64,000 bases of DNA from Epiperipatus broadwayi (taxonomy: Eukaryota; Onychophora; Udeonychophora; Euonychophora; Peripatidae). Both the position numbers and the translations under genes were made by a program. The number at the start of each line of letters is the position of its first letter. Within the stretch, counting starts at the first letter, position 1. Under the pieces are notes generated by a model. That model searched no databases, had not been told where the DNA came from, and worked only from the letters and a program-made list of their open reading frames with translations. The DNA is taken from NCBI GenBank assembly GCA_028023455.1, contig JAQFVV010000017.1, positions 5,982,098-6,046,097 of the forward strand. Reading direction: 5' to 3'. Shown here piece by piece: positions 10,627 to 22,172 of this stretch.

Positions 10627-12183
10627 ATAATGAAAATCTTCAATATAACAAGCACTGAAAGAAAATATAAAATATCACAATCTAAGATCATCAAATTCCT
10701 TATTCCAGATAATTACTGAAATTAATTCAAGTCATAATAACATAGGATTATACTTTTTGAAGCTTTCCGTTTCCTCAATAGATAAATTTTATAAAACTGA
10801 ATGGTACTTACAAATTGGCTATGAAATTTTATTCTTCATTTCTTTGGATTATTTGTGGTTGCTAAATATTTGATAGTACGTTTTATTTAATTAAGTAAGC
10901 AAATTTAACTTTCAAATATTTAAAGATTCATTTTTAATAAAGTTATAAATAATAGCACTTTTTATAGTAATGCCAATTTATTTACATGGCAAAAGATGGT
11001 CATTTTTAAACCATAAGTAGGTTAGTGATGGTAGCTAAAAGTTAATAAAGAATGTATACAATATTTACTAAGGCTGTAACCTCAAGAATGTGCGCGTAAA
11101 AATGCGATAGTAGGGACCTCTACAAGTCTTAACCACAAACTTACGTTTTGGAAGAAAAGATGATCTTGAGATTTTCAACAACTTATCTATAAAAGTTAAA
11201 CTTAATTAATTAAATAAATAAAGCGTACTATCAAATATTTAGCAATCATAAGCAAAATGATTTTAATGAAGACTTTCACTGCCCGGTATAAGTACCAACT
11301 GAATTATTTAATAAATAGATGAACAATATAATCGGACCATTTAGCGCAAATGACGTCAACTCTTTCACATAATATTTACCACAAATTAGAGCCGTAGCAA
11401 ATAGTAAAAATGTCAAGTAATATTTAATAATATTGCGTTTTTAGTTCTTATATTAAGAAGCTGAATTGTAAGATTAACCGATCAATGCTTAATAATTATC
11501 ATGAAAATGAAAAGTTCATGTTAAAACTTTTTTTAAATAAAAAACTTAATTAAGCATAAAGACTAAACAAAAATACTAATAATGATCAAAAAAATTATAA
11601 CATATTTACAACTTCTAGTGATACAGTAATGAACAAACAAACATTAAAATTAATTACTGTATTTCCTAAAAAAAATCTTTGCCAAGACTTAATTGCACTA
11701 ATTATGGACAAACAGTGATAAGATTAATTATACATGAGTGATGCTTTCAACATGCAACGATGTCTAGCATGTTAATATATTGGGTATTGATAGTATTTTA
11801 AAAAGTTAAAACTTAGTTTTCTCTCTCATTCTTTTTTTAATTATCGATCCTGTTAATTTAAATATTGGAAAATTTGATCTTTGGGGAAAATTTGCCTTAA
11901 AGACAAATATCTCAACGCCAGCCTTTTTTTAAAATTCATTCTCTCATACAAAGCAGATAACGAAAAGCAATGCCGATCTGCCTTAATAAAATCCCGCTTT
12001 TATAAATTTATCAATCCTAATTAATATTTTTAAGTTCATCCCTTGCTCTCTACAAGTCCAATCTGTTATTATGATGGAATGAATATTCATTTCCAACTCC
12101 TTATGTTACTCCATGCTTTTATATATATACAGAAATTTGTTATGTATATATATATGTTATATAGAAATATTTTTTTCCTTATG

Positions 12184-12272
12184 TCATAGCATCGGCCGGG
12201 AGGCGAATCCGCAACAACCGTCTGCAACCAACTGCTTGCTTGCAAGGCGGCTGCGCTGACCTCTCGGTTAAC
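12184..12272 (-). repeat. tRNA-derived SINE-like unit (copy 1)
   Basis: Read on the minus strand it has a gttaaccgagaggtcagcgc start (box A-like), a GCCTTGCAAGC anticodon-arm-like segment and a GGATTCGCCTCCC box-B-like segment. This resembles an Ala/Cys-type tRNA with an inserted stretch between anticodon arm and T arm. Two more copies are at 19209-19303 and 22093-22172. Not a functional tRNA. Confidence 0.6.
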
Positions 12273-12309
12273 AACATATATAGAAATATTTTATAGTTAA
12301 TAAGTAATT

Positions 12310-12430
12310 GAAAAAATTAAAAGACTGAAGTTGGGAGGGACATATTGCTAGCAGAAATGATAATAGTTGGACAATTGAAATCTTAATCCTAGAGAAACTA
12401 AATAAAATGTGTAAGTAGTTAATCCAAAAA
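12310..12430 (+). pseudogene. RTE-like LINE fragment (short)
   Basis: The bases gggacatattgctagcagaa and tgataatagttggacaattg parallel the 6770-7030 fragment (atattgctagaagg, aatgataataaatgaatagt). Both match the G-H-I-A-R-R-N-D-N-x-W-T part of RTE-type ORFs, with frameshifts. Very short and decayed. Confidence 0.4.
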
Positions 12431-12579
12431 TCTAGGCTATTGTATTAGCTAAAGTTAAGCATTTCCTGAACAAAAACCAAATTTTACAATACTGATCGGA
12501 AGAGTCTGGGCGATGTATAACATATCTAAATTTAAAGAATAAAGTTATTTATATAGATAGAAAAAAAAAAACATCTATG

Positions 12580-14160
12580 TCTGTGCACCATCATAAAATT
12601 CATTTTCAGCTATTATCAATCTACAGGATGAAAATCTCTGCAAGTTTAATCCAATTATTCCAATCCCTAGCTTCTTTTTTCCATGACTTATCAGCAAACT
12701 TTCTTATTTTATCCCTTCATCTCATATATTATCTTTTTTTTAGGTCTTTTAACTTTCTTGGGATCCAATTTAACACTTTGACATTCCATCTATTACTATC
12801 TCTTCTAACAATATATCCAGCACAGTTCCATATCAGTCTCTTAATTTTTTCAGTGATATCAATGATGTTTTCTCACCCATGTATTTTATTTTTGATCCCT
12901 TCTTGTTACTCTTAGCATACATCTCTCATGCTTTATTGGGTAATCTAAAATCTTTTCTGTTAAGTCTCAATGTCTTAGATTTATAAGAACTGATGAAACA
13001 CATTTATCAATATATTTTGTTTTCAAACACAGATATATTTCCTTTTGGTATTAAGTTATTTCTATCAAAAATAATTTTCAAGTTTAATTCTATGATTAAT
13101 TTTATCCATTATATTTCCAGCTATTTTAATAATCTAGGCAAAATTGTCAATCTATTTTCTTCTTCTAAAAAATACATCAAACATTAGTTTAATCTTTTTA
13201 GTATTTATCTTTAATCTCACTTTCATCTCATAACTCTTGCAATACTTCCGGAAACACTGAAGCATTATTTGCGAAAATAACCACATTCAAATTGCAAAAT
13301 CTAGATAAGTTAAATAATCTCCATTTACTTTTACTCTCTTAGCTTCCAAAAAATGTGAAACTGATTTTAAAAACTTCGAAGATATAGATCCTGTTATATG
13401 TCCATCTCAACGTTAATCTTCTTAATATCATTGTGGTATAATCCTTGCTATATCCTGGGGTTTACATCTTGTTTATCCAATGCTTTAATCACTATAAAAA
13501 TGCTTTTTCATAATCTACAAATCCAACATTCATAACTTTTATCAATACTTATATGTGATATACTATGCTAAAGCCCCTTTAAAATCCAAGATTTTTTTTT
13601 GGTTGATTAGATTCCAAAGTTCACAATACTTTGGTAAAAATTCTGTATAGAACTGATAGAAGACTGATAAGTCTTTAATTTGTAATAGCTTCTTTACCAT
13701 CTTTCCTTGAATATTGATATTCTTCCAATCATCTTATACCTCACTTTATCATTCAGCCATTTGGTGTGTAACTTCAACAATTTTTATATTTATTTACCTA
13801 CTTCTTTTAAAATATCTTTTCCTAGAACTTTTTCATTCCTTATAGATTTAATTTACATATCTCAATTCTTCATTTAAATTATTGGCAAATTCAGATGCAA
13901 TAACAGTAAGGAATTCTTTCTTTTCATGTCCTTTATTACTATATAATTCTTTACAGAACTCTTCCTAACATTTTATGATGTTATCACCTTTTTAATAATA
14001 CTTTTATCTTCTTACTGCTGAAGTAACTTCCAATACCAAGATATTTTATACTTTTGAGCACTTTCATTCTTTACTATATCTTTCCTTGTCAATTCACATA
14101 TTCTTTTTTCTTATATCATTATTAACTCTTTTTGTTTACAAATTCATTTCTTCTTAATGG
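12580..14160 (-). pseudogene. RTE-like non-LTR retrotransposon remnant
   Basis: Read on the minus strand with frameshifts. Near 13530-13480 it gives MNVGFVDYEKAF, the F-x-D-Y-x-K-A-F-D motif of the reverse-transcriptase core. Near 13320-13200 it gives LTYLDFA and, after a shift, a DM-WLFSQ-like continuation (the L-x-F-A-D-D-x-V-L box) then LKINTKKIKLM. Near 12820-12620 it gives NVKVLNWIPRKLKD, KIRKFADKSWKKEARDWNNW, the typical RTE/BovB C-terminus. Stops and indels throughout. An apparent plus-strand ORF at 12577-12915 is its antisense shadow. Confidence 0.75.
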
Positions 14161-15408
14161 ATCATTTTTCACAATTTTCATATTTTATCCTTTCTTCATA
14201 GACTGTCTTGTCTCAGTAAAACATTTATTGGTAAACTGCATACATGTCTGAGCAATAGCATGTGTGTATACATGTAAAATATTTTAATTTTTAATGGATG
14301 TTTTAAATTGAAATATTTAATATGTGGAGTTATCCATTAGACAGACATTGTATGCACTGAGAGAAATGACAGAAAGAGAAAAGTGAAGAGGCTGGACTAT
14401 AGCCAAAACTTACATTAAGTAACAAAGAAGCTAGTTTCCCTCTGTCCAAAAAATGGCATCTATAATTTTGTTTACATGGATTTGAATATAAGTAAACAAA
14501 ACAAAAAAATTCAATTTTTTGCTAATTTGTAAACAATAAACACACACACATATATAAGATGAACTTAGCAAAATTTAGTTGTATAAAGCTAAGACTAGAT
14601 ACTAATAGTATTGCACTAAGATAATAAATATATTTAAAACAAGTGAAACCTTTTTTGTTTTTTAAATAGTCAGACATTTATTAATTTGTTACAATTACTT
14701 AATTAGCAAGCGCTTTACCTATATATAACCAATTGTCCCAAGACAAGAGTTAATGTAAAACTGTCCTTTTTAATGGATCCTCCTTTTGAATGTAATTAGT
14801 CTGAATTTTATGTTAACTCTTGACCTGAGGCAATTACTTTCATTAGCTACTGTTCTAGGCAAAGTGCTTTCTAATTAAGTAGTTATAAATTGATAACTCC
14901 ACACAGATTATTTCCATGTTGAATATTTGTATAAATATTTCTTTGAATCCATAATTTCAATCTCTGTGGTCAAGTTACAATCTTTAGTGTCTATATAAGT
15001 ATATTAGATCATTAATAAAGGTGACATTCCACTTTTATGGTTAAAAGATTGCTTTAAGTGTTGTGTTCAACGGTGAAATAAATATAACTGTGTAAATATT
15101 ACTCCAGAAGTATATATATATGTTAAACTTGTATAAATAAAAATATTTAGAAAGTCAAACTTTGTGTAAATAAAATATTTAGAATTTGGAAATAATTAGA
15201 CAATTGGATAAGATAAGCAGAGATTAAAAGGAACTGATAAGAAATCAGATGGGACTATATAAATGGTGTAAGAGAGAATCATGGGTCTTTTTGCTGTTTT
15301 GCCTGATTGAGATCAAAGCTAATAATTGTATTTTGCTGATCAGAATTTATGAGGGAGAAAAACCCAGATTATCGGATCTGAAGGTTCAAAAATCTGACTA
15401 GGGGTAAA

Positions 15409-15632
15409 TGTAACAGATCCTCACAATCTTTTATTATTTTGTACGCCTTCAGGGCACTATGTAGGGTTAAGTTAAACTGATGTAAACGTTTAATACCATT
15501 AACTAAATAAATCTTAGTAATTAGTAATTCTCATACTGGTTATTTATTTGTGAAACTAATTTAAATCATTTTTAGTAATTTATTGTATGTTGTTTGTCCC
15601 AGTCATTTCTCTCATGGGGCAGATACATTACA
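15409..15632 (+). repeat. 5' LTR of the gag-bearing element
   Basis: Inverted ends TGTAA/TTACA. It contains a ttttgtacgcc motif (15437-) that also appears at 53193 in the GC-richer island, suggesting a related LTR there. No clear TATA box. The matching 3' end copy is at 16575-16643. Confidence 0.7.
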
Positions 15633-15839
15633 AAGTTGGCACAGTTGACAGCCGCATGTGAACTATGTGCGGAGTGAGAAGATATAGAGAGAGAATTTTC
15701 GCAAATTCAGCCGAGATTACTAAAATTGTAAAATGTCGTTAGGGCAAAGCAGTATTACGGAATTTGGGATAAAAAACCCACATGAATGGCCTTTATACGT
15801 CACGCAGTTAGAAAATTTTTTTAAAAACTAAACAGCATA

Positions 15840-16470
15840 ATGGAAAATGACAAAAAAGTGGCAGCTCTCTTGTGTTTAGCTGGACGAAAAGTTATTGAAA
15901 TTGTGAATAAATTGGGTGACGGGCCAGTAACGGACGGAGTATGTTTTGAAGAATTAATTAAAAAATTAACGGACTATTTTAGTCTGAGGCCCTCTAAACA
16001 CATTGCCAGAATAGCTCTGACATCGTAGGCAGGCCAAAGAAAAAATAAAGGATTATGATATAGCTTTAAGGCAGTTAGCTAAAGATTGTGACTACGGAGA
16101 TTTTGTGGAACAGGCTTTACTAGACCAGTTATTATGGGGAATGGCCGACGAAAGGCTACACCAGACATTATTAACTGAAGCTGATTTGTCGTATGAACAG
16201 GCTATTAAAAAGGGAATGGCTTACGAGGCAATAATAGAGCAAGCTTGCGCTTTTAGAAACAAGGCTGAAATGAAGAGCCCAGTAAAATGACAATATATAA
16301 AATTGAAAAAAAGTACCAGGAAAGGACTGAAGAAAAGATATTAATAAAATGTTTCTGCTGTGGAAAAGCAGGGCATATATCAAAGAAGTGCAAGTGGAAG
16401 AAAGCTGCTACAATTGCGGGTCGAAAGGTCATTTAGCAGCAGTGTGTAAAAAGCCTTGTAAAAAAAGATA
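15840..16470 (+). pseudogene. Retrotransposon gag with two CCHC zinc knuckles (broken)
   Basis: Ty3/gypsy-type Gag (family knowledge: packages element RNA in the cytoplasm). The first frame (15840-16028) reads MENDKKVAALLCLAGRKVIE and on through YFSLRPSKHIAR, then meets a TAG. Another frame then continues with KDYDIALRQLAKDCDYGDF, LLWGMADERLHQTLL and YEQAIKKGMAYEAI (16105-16290), the normal Gag order of a R-x-L-x-x-x-C-x-F/Y-x-D-x-x-x-x-x-x-x-L region. A further frame gives two C-x2-C-x4-H-x4-C knuckles, CFCCGKAGHISKKC (about 16351) and CYNCGSKGHLAAVC (about 16406). At least two frameshifts, so it is not functional. The upstream ATG at 15840 is the natural start. Confidence 0.82.
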
Positions 16471-17289
16471 TATACAAGAAAAAGGGATATAGATATGAAG
16501 AAACTAATATTAAGAAAAATATAATAATGCCTAGGCAAGACCAATTTATGGTAAAAGTAAAAATATGTAAGTGTAATCATTTTTAGTAATTTATTGTATG
16601 TTGTTTGTCCCTGTCATTTCTCTCACAAGGCGGATACATTACAGACAATTTGAAATTTTTGATTGTTATTGATATTGTCCAAGTGATGGCTGGTTTTATT
16701 GATTACTTACAAATTCATTTAGTATTGAGCAATATTACACTTATTATTTAAGTATTACTTTGGGTGCAATTTGAAATTTATAATTGCAGTTTGTAATGTT
16801 ATAATTGACTATTTATTAGTCTGCATTCAGAATAGGTTATATTTACCTGTTTAAGAGGTTTATTTAAACTTCTTTAGATCAATAATTTCAATCTCTGTGG
16901 TCAAGTTGCAATCTTTAGTGTATATATATTATACCATTAATAAAGGTAGGATTTCATCTTTATGGTTAAAATGATGATGCTTTGACAGCAGTTTGCAATT
17001 GTTGATTGTTATTGATATTGTCTAAGTGTTGATTGGTTTTTAATGATATGACTATATATAAGTATATGATATAATTAATGCAAAACATTTGTCAATTATA
17101 GCTCTAAAGAAGATAACTATATAATTGAAGCATTAACAATAAAATGCATTACTAATTTAAAACTACAGGAGACTATATTATTTTACTGCATATAAAAAAC
17201 AGTACAAAAAGAATGAATGCTTTAAAATTTTTGAAGCAATAAAAAAATTAAATTCTATTAAAACAAAATTAAAGCATTAATTTACTTAC

Positions 17290-17344
17290 GGAATTTTCCA
17301 ATACTCCCAAAATGATAATTTGGAAGATTCCTTTTTTATTGGTG
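17290..17344 (-). CDS. SLC37-like transporter, exon E (central loop)
   Basis: 55 nt, entering in phase 1 and leaving in phase 2, exactly the phases needed between exons D and F. Acceptor ATAAAGATACAG, with a TTAATTTTTTATAT tract upstream; donor GTAAGTAAA. Using the G carried from exon D, the peptide is APIKKESSKLSFWEYWKI, and the split codon with exon F is proline, giving WKI-P-MLPEV. In SLC37 proteins the loop ends with I/L-S-F-x-x-A-x-x-I/L-P-G-V before TM7, so the S-F-W-E-Y-W-K-I-P-M-L-P-E-V sequence fits well. Small and partly polar, so it is supported mainly by phase, splice sites and this short match. Confidence 0.8.
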
Positions 17345-17479
17345 CTGTATCTTTATATAAAAAATTAATAAAGATATATAATATATACAAATATTTCAAA
17401 GATTCTTCAAAATAAATGTCCATTTAATATATATACAATGTATTCCAGTAAATAGTTGATTCATAATGGGTTCTCTCTC

Positions 17480-17890
17480 CAAGCTGACTGCAGCACTATC
17501 TCTGAATCAATGCATGTGAGGTACTACAATATCTGGATCACAAGTTATGACCTGAAATGTCAGCGAGTTTAGCACCCAATCGAATGTGCTGTTAAATTTT
17601 GTTTTAAATTGGAAAACTGTTACTGAAATATTAAAAATGATTCAAACTATGTATGGCAGTGAAGCCATGGGTGCAAAAATGTTTTGTTTTGCAAAATTTT
17701 GGAATAGCAGGGAGGAGACATTGAAGATGATCTATAAAAGTAAGAACATGTTCCTTTAAAATTTTTGTGATAAATAGCTAAACTATGTTGCTAGGTAACA
17801 CATTACTTCAAAGATGGCACTGCAGGCAGATTGGAGAGAAAAAGTTATATTTTCATCAGGACAGACTATGCATAATGAATAAAATGATAT
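17480..17890 (+). pseudogene. Mariner-type N-terminal (helix-turn-helix) fragment
   Basis: Frameshifted pieces read CCKILFQIGKTVTEILKMIQ-like, then YGSEAMGAKM and REETLKMIYK, matching the order F-x-x-K-L-G-K-T-x-x-E-x-x-x-M-x-x-x-Y-G-x-x-A-M and R-E-x-x-x-D-D-P of mariner transposase HTH domains. The flanking bases (ctgactgcagcactatctctga, and gcaggcagattggagagaaa) recur at 62.78-63.26 kb, so both are copies of one family. No catalytic domain is present. Confidence 0.5.
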
Positions 17891-18189
17891 CGAATGATTT
17901 ATTGGAGTTGGTAAGAAGTAAGAGCACCAGAAGCAAAAAGGCTGCGCGGTAATTAAATAATCTCTAGCTCAGAGCTCGCCATTCTTCCACTGCTCCAAAC
18001 CATACAGTTAACACATAAGATGAAATAGATATGTTTCTATGAATATACTATACTAAAATGAGAAAAAAAAAACCTATAAAATAATGGCCATTTTATTTAA
18101 TAAATAAGAGGGGGGGAATAAAATAGACATCTGAATTAAGATTTACCAGTGTATAAATAATAAACAAATCAAGCTATCAAGAAAATTAA

Positions 18190-18606
18190 TCATAAACATA
18201 TGACCAAAGACACGTCAAAAACATGTACGATCTCCAACATGCACATTTCATGCTGAACCAGCACTCATCAGTTCACCCAGACCACAATCTCTTGCACATA
18301 TCTTTATCATTGTTCAGTATATATAAACAGCCAATAACTACAGTTTAATCGACATATATCAAACCTAATGTCCTCACAACTTTAACCACTTAATGGAAGT
18401 AGGTTTGTCTCAAAGCTGCGAGAGCTGTAAGTTTGACACATTCTATTAAACTGTAGTAATTGGCTATCTATATATACTGAACAATGATAATGATAGGTGT
18501 AAGAGATTATGATCTGGGCAAACAGCCAAGTGCTGGTTCAACATGAAATGTGCATCTTGGGGATCAAACATCTTTTTCACACATCTTTGGTCATATATTT
18601 ATGATT
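18190..18606. repeat. Large foldback, arms about 205 bp
   Basis: The left arm (about 18190-18395) and right arm (about 18400-18606) are inverted. Shared blocks include cataaacatatgaccaaaga/tctttggtcatatatttatg and tgaaccagcactcatcagtt with a diverged partner on the right. The same family forms the larger foldback at 46363-47016, and a relative at 25176-25552. No coding sequence. Confidence 0.8.
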
Positions 18607-19208
18607 ACATTCCTGCCCCTCCCTACAAGATGTTAAAGTAGATAGAAACCAATACCTACCTTTAACAAGAAAAGTAGTTTTAAAATATAAAAAGACTGTT
18701 ATTCACGATCACTTTCCAGAGATATTTGCTATAGGATTTTTCAGTGGGTTAAATGCCAATGAGCATAAATCAAAATATTTTTTTTTTTACCAAAACTGCT
18801 TTAAATAATATATTCTTCCTTATTCCTATCATGGTGCTCATAATTTAAAAAATGATCTTACATAGAATCAATATTCAATCAAAATCAATCAAGATTCTTC
18901 AGAGCTAAAATTAATTTGTTGGTCTTTCATTTTAGTATTCAAGATTACTTTTCACAAATTCTTGTAATCTCATGTGATAAATAAATATTTTCACTTCATC
19001 TGATTTTGAAAATCAGTCTTGTTTCATTAAAGTAAATTTCTGTGAAGAGTAGATTCCAGTTTCTGTTGATACTTTTTCTAATATCCCAATTTTTAAGTTT
19101 TTTTCCAACTGCTTCACCATTAAAAATAATTTATCCAATTCATTCTTTGATTCTTCTAGATGTGTTCTAATATTAATAAATATATATAAATTTAAAGAAT
19201 CACTTTTT

Positions 19209-19303
19209 TCCCGTATGTCATAGCATTGGCCAGGAAGCGAACCCACACCCGTCTGCAACCAACTACTTGCTTGCAAGGCAGGTGCGATGACCTCTCAGCT
19301 AAC
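19209..19303 (-). repeat. tRNA-derived SINE-like unit (copy 2)
   Basis: Closely related to 12184-12272: tatgtcatagcattggccag, gaagcgaacccacacc, gtctgcaaccaactacttgc and gcttgcaaggcaggtgcgat. On the minus strand, box-A-like gctgagaggtcatcgcac, then CCTTGCAAGC and a GGGTTCGCTTCC box-B-like stretch, the best-kept box B of the three copies. Confidence 0.65.
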
Positions 19304-19854
19304 AATGCTTTTATTTGTATAAATGCATTAAAAAATAAAAAATATATATATTTGGCTTTCGCAATATTCTCGATATTATATGATCAAAACAAAAGTATAT
19401 AGCACTCGTGTTCAGAAATAGTCTAAGAATATTTCTATACATGGATGCCGCATACCATAGTTTTAGTTGCATAATATCAAGAATGCTGTAGAAGCTAAAG
19501 GAAGTTTTTTTTTAATTTTTAATAATTTTTTTTTTACTTTTTAAAGTATTTATGTGAATAAAAGCATTTCTTTGATTTTTTTATTTTGTACTTTTTAATT
19601 TATATACTTCCAGGAATTAGAAAAGTAAAAGGTTAGACACAATTTTTTATTGCCATAATACATCACATCACCTCGTATAAAATTAAAATTTTTAATTTTT
19701 CAGTAATTTTTTGCTAAAATTGTTTGCAAAGTCTCAAAAAATGCATTATCATTGGAAACAGATAGATATGCAAAGTTTCCATGTGAAGTGGGAAAAAATT
19801 AAGTTACAAGAGTAACAAATAAATTAAAAAACTGAGTTAGTGCTCTGTACTGAA

Positions 19855-19935
19855 TGGTTTGGAGCAGTTGATAAAACGTTCGACTTGGAAGATCCCAGGA
19901 TCGATTTTGGCTTCTGGCGCTCAAATTTCTTATGA
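19855..19935 (+). repeat. tRNA-like SINE unit (relative of 8.56-8.95 kb)
   Basis: tttggagcagttgataaaac, gttcgacttggaag, atcccaggatcgattttggc and a tail ggcgctcaaatttcttatga correspond in order to the three tandem units near 8.6-8.9 kb. Degenerate; only suggestive of a tRNA ancestor. Confidence 0.5.
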
Positions 19936-20057
19936 ACTCTAGAGCAATAAAATCATATACTTTTACAAAGTAAGTAAATTTAAGAATAAAAAAGATATAA
20001 GCAATACTTTTACTTTTACTTACACCTGTAATTAAATTTTGGTAATTGTTTGCAATA

Positions 20058-20307
20058 ATAAAATTGTTATATTTTACATTTAAATTTAATGATGTCTAAA
20101 AGACAATATATTTGAATATAAAATTGTTATGTGTTGTATATAAACTTAATGGTGTCTGAAAGGCAATATATTAGAATAATATAAAATCATTGTGTTAAAT
20201 AAAAACTTAATGGTGTCTGAAAAGTAATATATTAGAATAATGTAAAATTGTTATGTATTACATATAAACTTAATGGTATCTGAAAGGCAATATATTAGAA
20301 TATAAAA
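20058..20307. repeat. Four-copy tandem repeat, unit about 61 bp
   Basis: The block aacttaatggtgtctgaaag followed by caatatattagaata recurs four times. The tgtct/tatct landmark sits at about 20092, 20153, 20213 and 20276, so the period is 60-63 bp. The copies differ by single changes. No frame is conserved through the copies. A minisatellite. Confidence 0.85.
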
Positions 20308-22092
20308 ATACTAGACTGGTACATTTTTAAAAATACTGTATCAATTTCTGTTGAATATATTTTTCATGAATGATTCATTCTACTTGTTTTTATCTCTTTT
20401 CATTTTTTTTTATAGTTGTTTCCATTATGATTATATATTTCACCTGATAGTAAAATCTAACAAATCCAAACGTTATTATTCCTATCAAAATTTTTTCAGT
20501 CAATACTTTATCACATTATCAAATTTTACTTCATTTTTATCTAACATAAAATCACCATTATTGATCATGTTTTTTTCAATCATTTAATATCTATATGACA
20601 CCGAATCTTTGATTTTTTTAAAATTGCATCCGTTAGATATATAATTCTACTCCAATAAAAAAAATAATAGTATGGACAATGGCATAGCTATACCTGATAT
20701 AAAAGCAAAATCATTAAAAGTATGGAAAAACATTAACCATTATCTAATATTTCGTAGATGCTCAAAATGAAAGTAGCTTATTCATTAATATAAAGGTAAA
20801 AAGAATATAAAGCATCTTAAGCAGTCAAAATGGATATGTAATTATTTATGAGTATGTTTAAGGGATAGTTGTTAATGAGTAGAATAGATAAAGGAAGGGA
20901 TAAATATTTTAAGGTTTGACAGAATCGTTAATTAGTTAAAAAAAATAGTTGGGGGAAAAATAGATCTGTTTGGCAAGTAAAGATTGGCTATAAAATATCC
21001 ATAGAAAAAATTTGAATGTTGAATTAAGGGTTAAGCCAAAGTGTTAGAATTGATCGAGAAGAATCGCGTGTGAGCATGCAAATTGGGAATATATGAAAAA
21101 TTTTAATTATAAAATTAACCATTTATCTCAATAAGGCATGTAGGATATCATTCAAAAACCTGTTGAGAGAGCAATAATTTTATCTAAATTTCGAATCTAT
21201 AGAAGGTTCTCATTCAAAATCTTCAGTTCAAAGTTAGTCCGCTATGTATTTTTTTTATCATTATTAAAAAAAAATTTTAAATTTTTATTTGGCTCTCTCA
21301 AGCAGTTTTCGTTTCGAGCGGGAAAACATTCCATAAAAAACACGTGATGTCTGAGTGTAGACACTTAATTTAAAAACAATAGGGAATAGCCAATTAAAAT
21401 TAGGATATAAAAATTTAATTGACAGAAGGCAGGGATCAGAGATTGATGGACAGGTCAAGATGATAAAACTTGGACATTTTCTAGGAGGGGGTTTCTTTTT
21501 CATTTTCTTTTGAGTGTGCTCGTATAAGGGTCTACAATCTCCAATTTATAGAATACAGAAGTATTATCGTCTATACTGACTCCAATCTCTGATTCCAAAA
21601 TATTGAATGAAATGGTATATTATTAAAATATAATGTGTGCTTAAACTTTTTATATCAGGTATGTGTTCTTTCTTCCCAAAGTTAATCACCATCATGAGTC
21701 ACAAAATGATAGATATTGTCACAACAGATGGAGACTAAAAGTTACTTTGAAGAAAATATGGAAATCATAAACTGTATTAGCATTTCCTTCAATCAATCAA
21801 AATTATGATGTTTGATAAATACGTATGTTGGTGTTATAAAAAAAGAAAACTTACTCAAGATAAGAGCAGAACTGAAATTGTAATATAAAGTGTATATGTT
21901 AGATCCCACCTGGAATATTAGTTCTATCACTAGTACCATACGAAGCAAAGTTGTCAATAAAAGAAGTGTTGAGGATGTAATTGAAATTTAATATGTCATA
22001 CCAAAAGGAGATATTGTTGATATATATAAACTCAATCGTTATGCCTCTAAATTGTGACAAAACTTGTTTAAATTACATGAAAATAGTCAAGC

Positions 22093-22172
22093 ATTGGTGG
22101 AAAGTGGTCAGCCAGCTGCCTTACAAGCAGTTGTCCCGGGTTAGCGGATTTGCTTCCCGTCCGATGCTATGA
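22093..22172 (+). repeat. tRNA-derived SINE-like unit (copy 3, opposite strand)
   Basis: Plus-strand agtggtcagccagctgcctt, acaagcagttgtcccgggtt, agcggatttgcttcccgtcc and gatgctatgacacatgaaaa. This is the reverse orientation of the 12184 and 19209 copies and ends with the same gctatgaca tail and an A-rich run, as a SINE tail would. Confidence 0.55.

Larger units (their letters stand above)
15409..16643 (+). mobile_element. Ty3/gypsy-like LTR element, internally deleted
   Basis: A 5' LTR (15409-15632, about 224 bp) starts TGTAAC and ends ATTACA. The last 69 bp of the LTR (15564-15632) recur at 16575-16643, closing the element. Between them lies a gag-type region but no protease, reverse transcriptase or integrase, so the interior is largely deleted along with most of the 3' LTR. 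The bases just after the 5' LTR begin aaGTTGGCACAG, a possible primer site. The flanking pentamers (gtaaa, gacaa) do not match, so no target duplication survives. Confidence 0.78.
14944..16985 (+). repeat. Direct repeat pair flanking the LTR element
   Basis: About 14944-15060 and 16872-16985 share ataatttcaatctctgtggt, then caagtt, caatctttagtg, a tatataag-rich part and attaataaaggt, ending in tttatggttaaaa. They lie on both sides of the LTR element and are direct copies about 1.9 kb apart. They may be two copies of one small repeat, or the ends of a larger element into which the LTR element inserted. Confidence 0.65.
4731..17289 (-). other. Intron E-F, about 12.6 kb, packed with repeats
   Basis: Holds the 5.6/5.93-kb duplication, an RTE-like 3' fragment, a mariner relic, the tandem SINE cluster, a hAT MITE, a 210-bp hairpin, a tRNA-like SINE, a second RTE-like fragment and a longer RTE-like element, and an internally deleted gag-bearing LTR element. 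Bases 6455-6515 are a short fragment of the foldback family also seen at 18.2, 25.2 and 46.4 kb (caactctcatcagtggctcag). In 9000-9790, 10630-12110 and 14240-15400 I see only AT-rich unique-looking sequence with short repeats. Confidence 0.7.

Noticed and set aside
11145-11186. Possible minus-strand exon of 42 nt with TTTATAG acceptor and GTAAGTTTG donor
   Set aside because: It lies between exons E and F, where phase 2 in and out is needed. In that phase it gives no SLC37-like peptide and E joins F directly with a sensible codon.
12184-12272. Functional tRNA gene
   Set aside because: Box A- and box B-like parts are present, but the arms do not pair as a tRNA, and two related degenerate copies occur, so a SINE fits better.
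12577-12915. 112-codon plus-strand ORF
   Set aside because: It is the antisense of the RTE-like C-terminus on the minus strand.
16171-16580. Two minus-strand ORFs opposite gag
   Set aside because: Shadows of the plus-strand gag region, which has the zinc knuckles.
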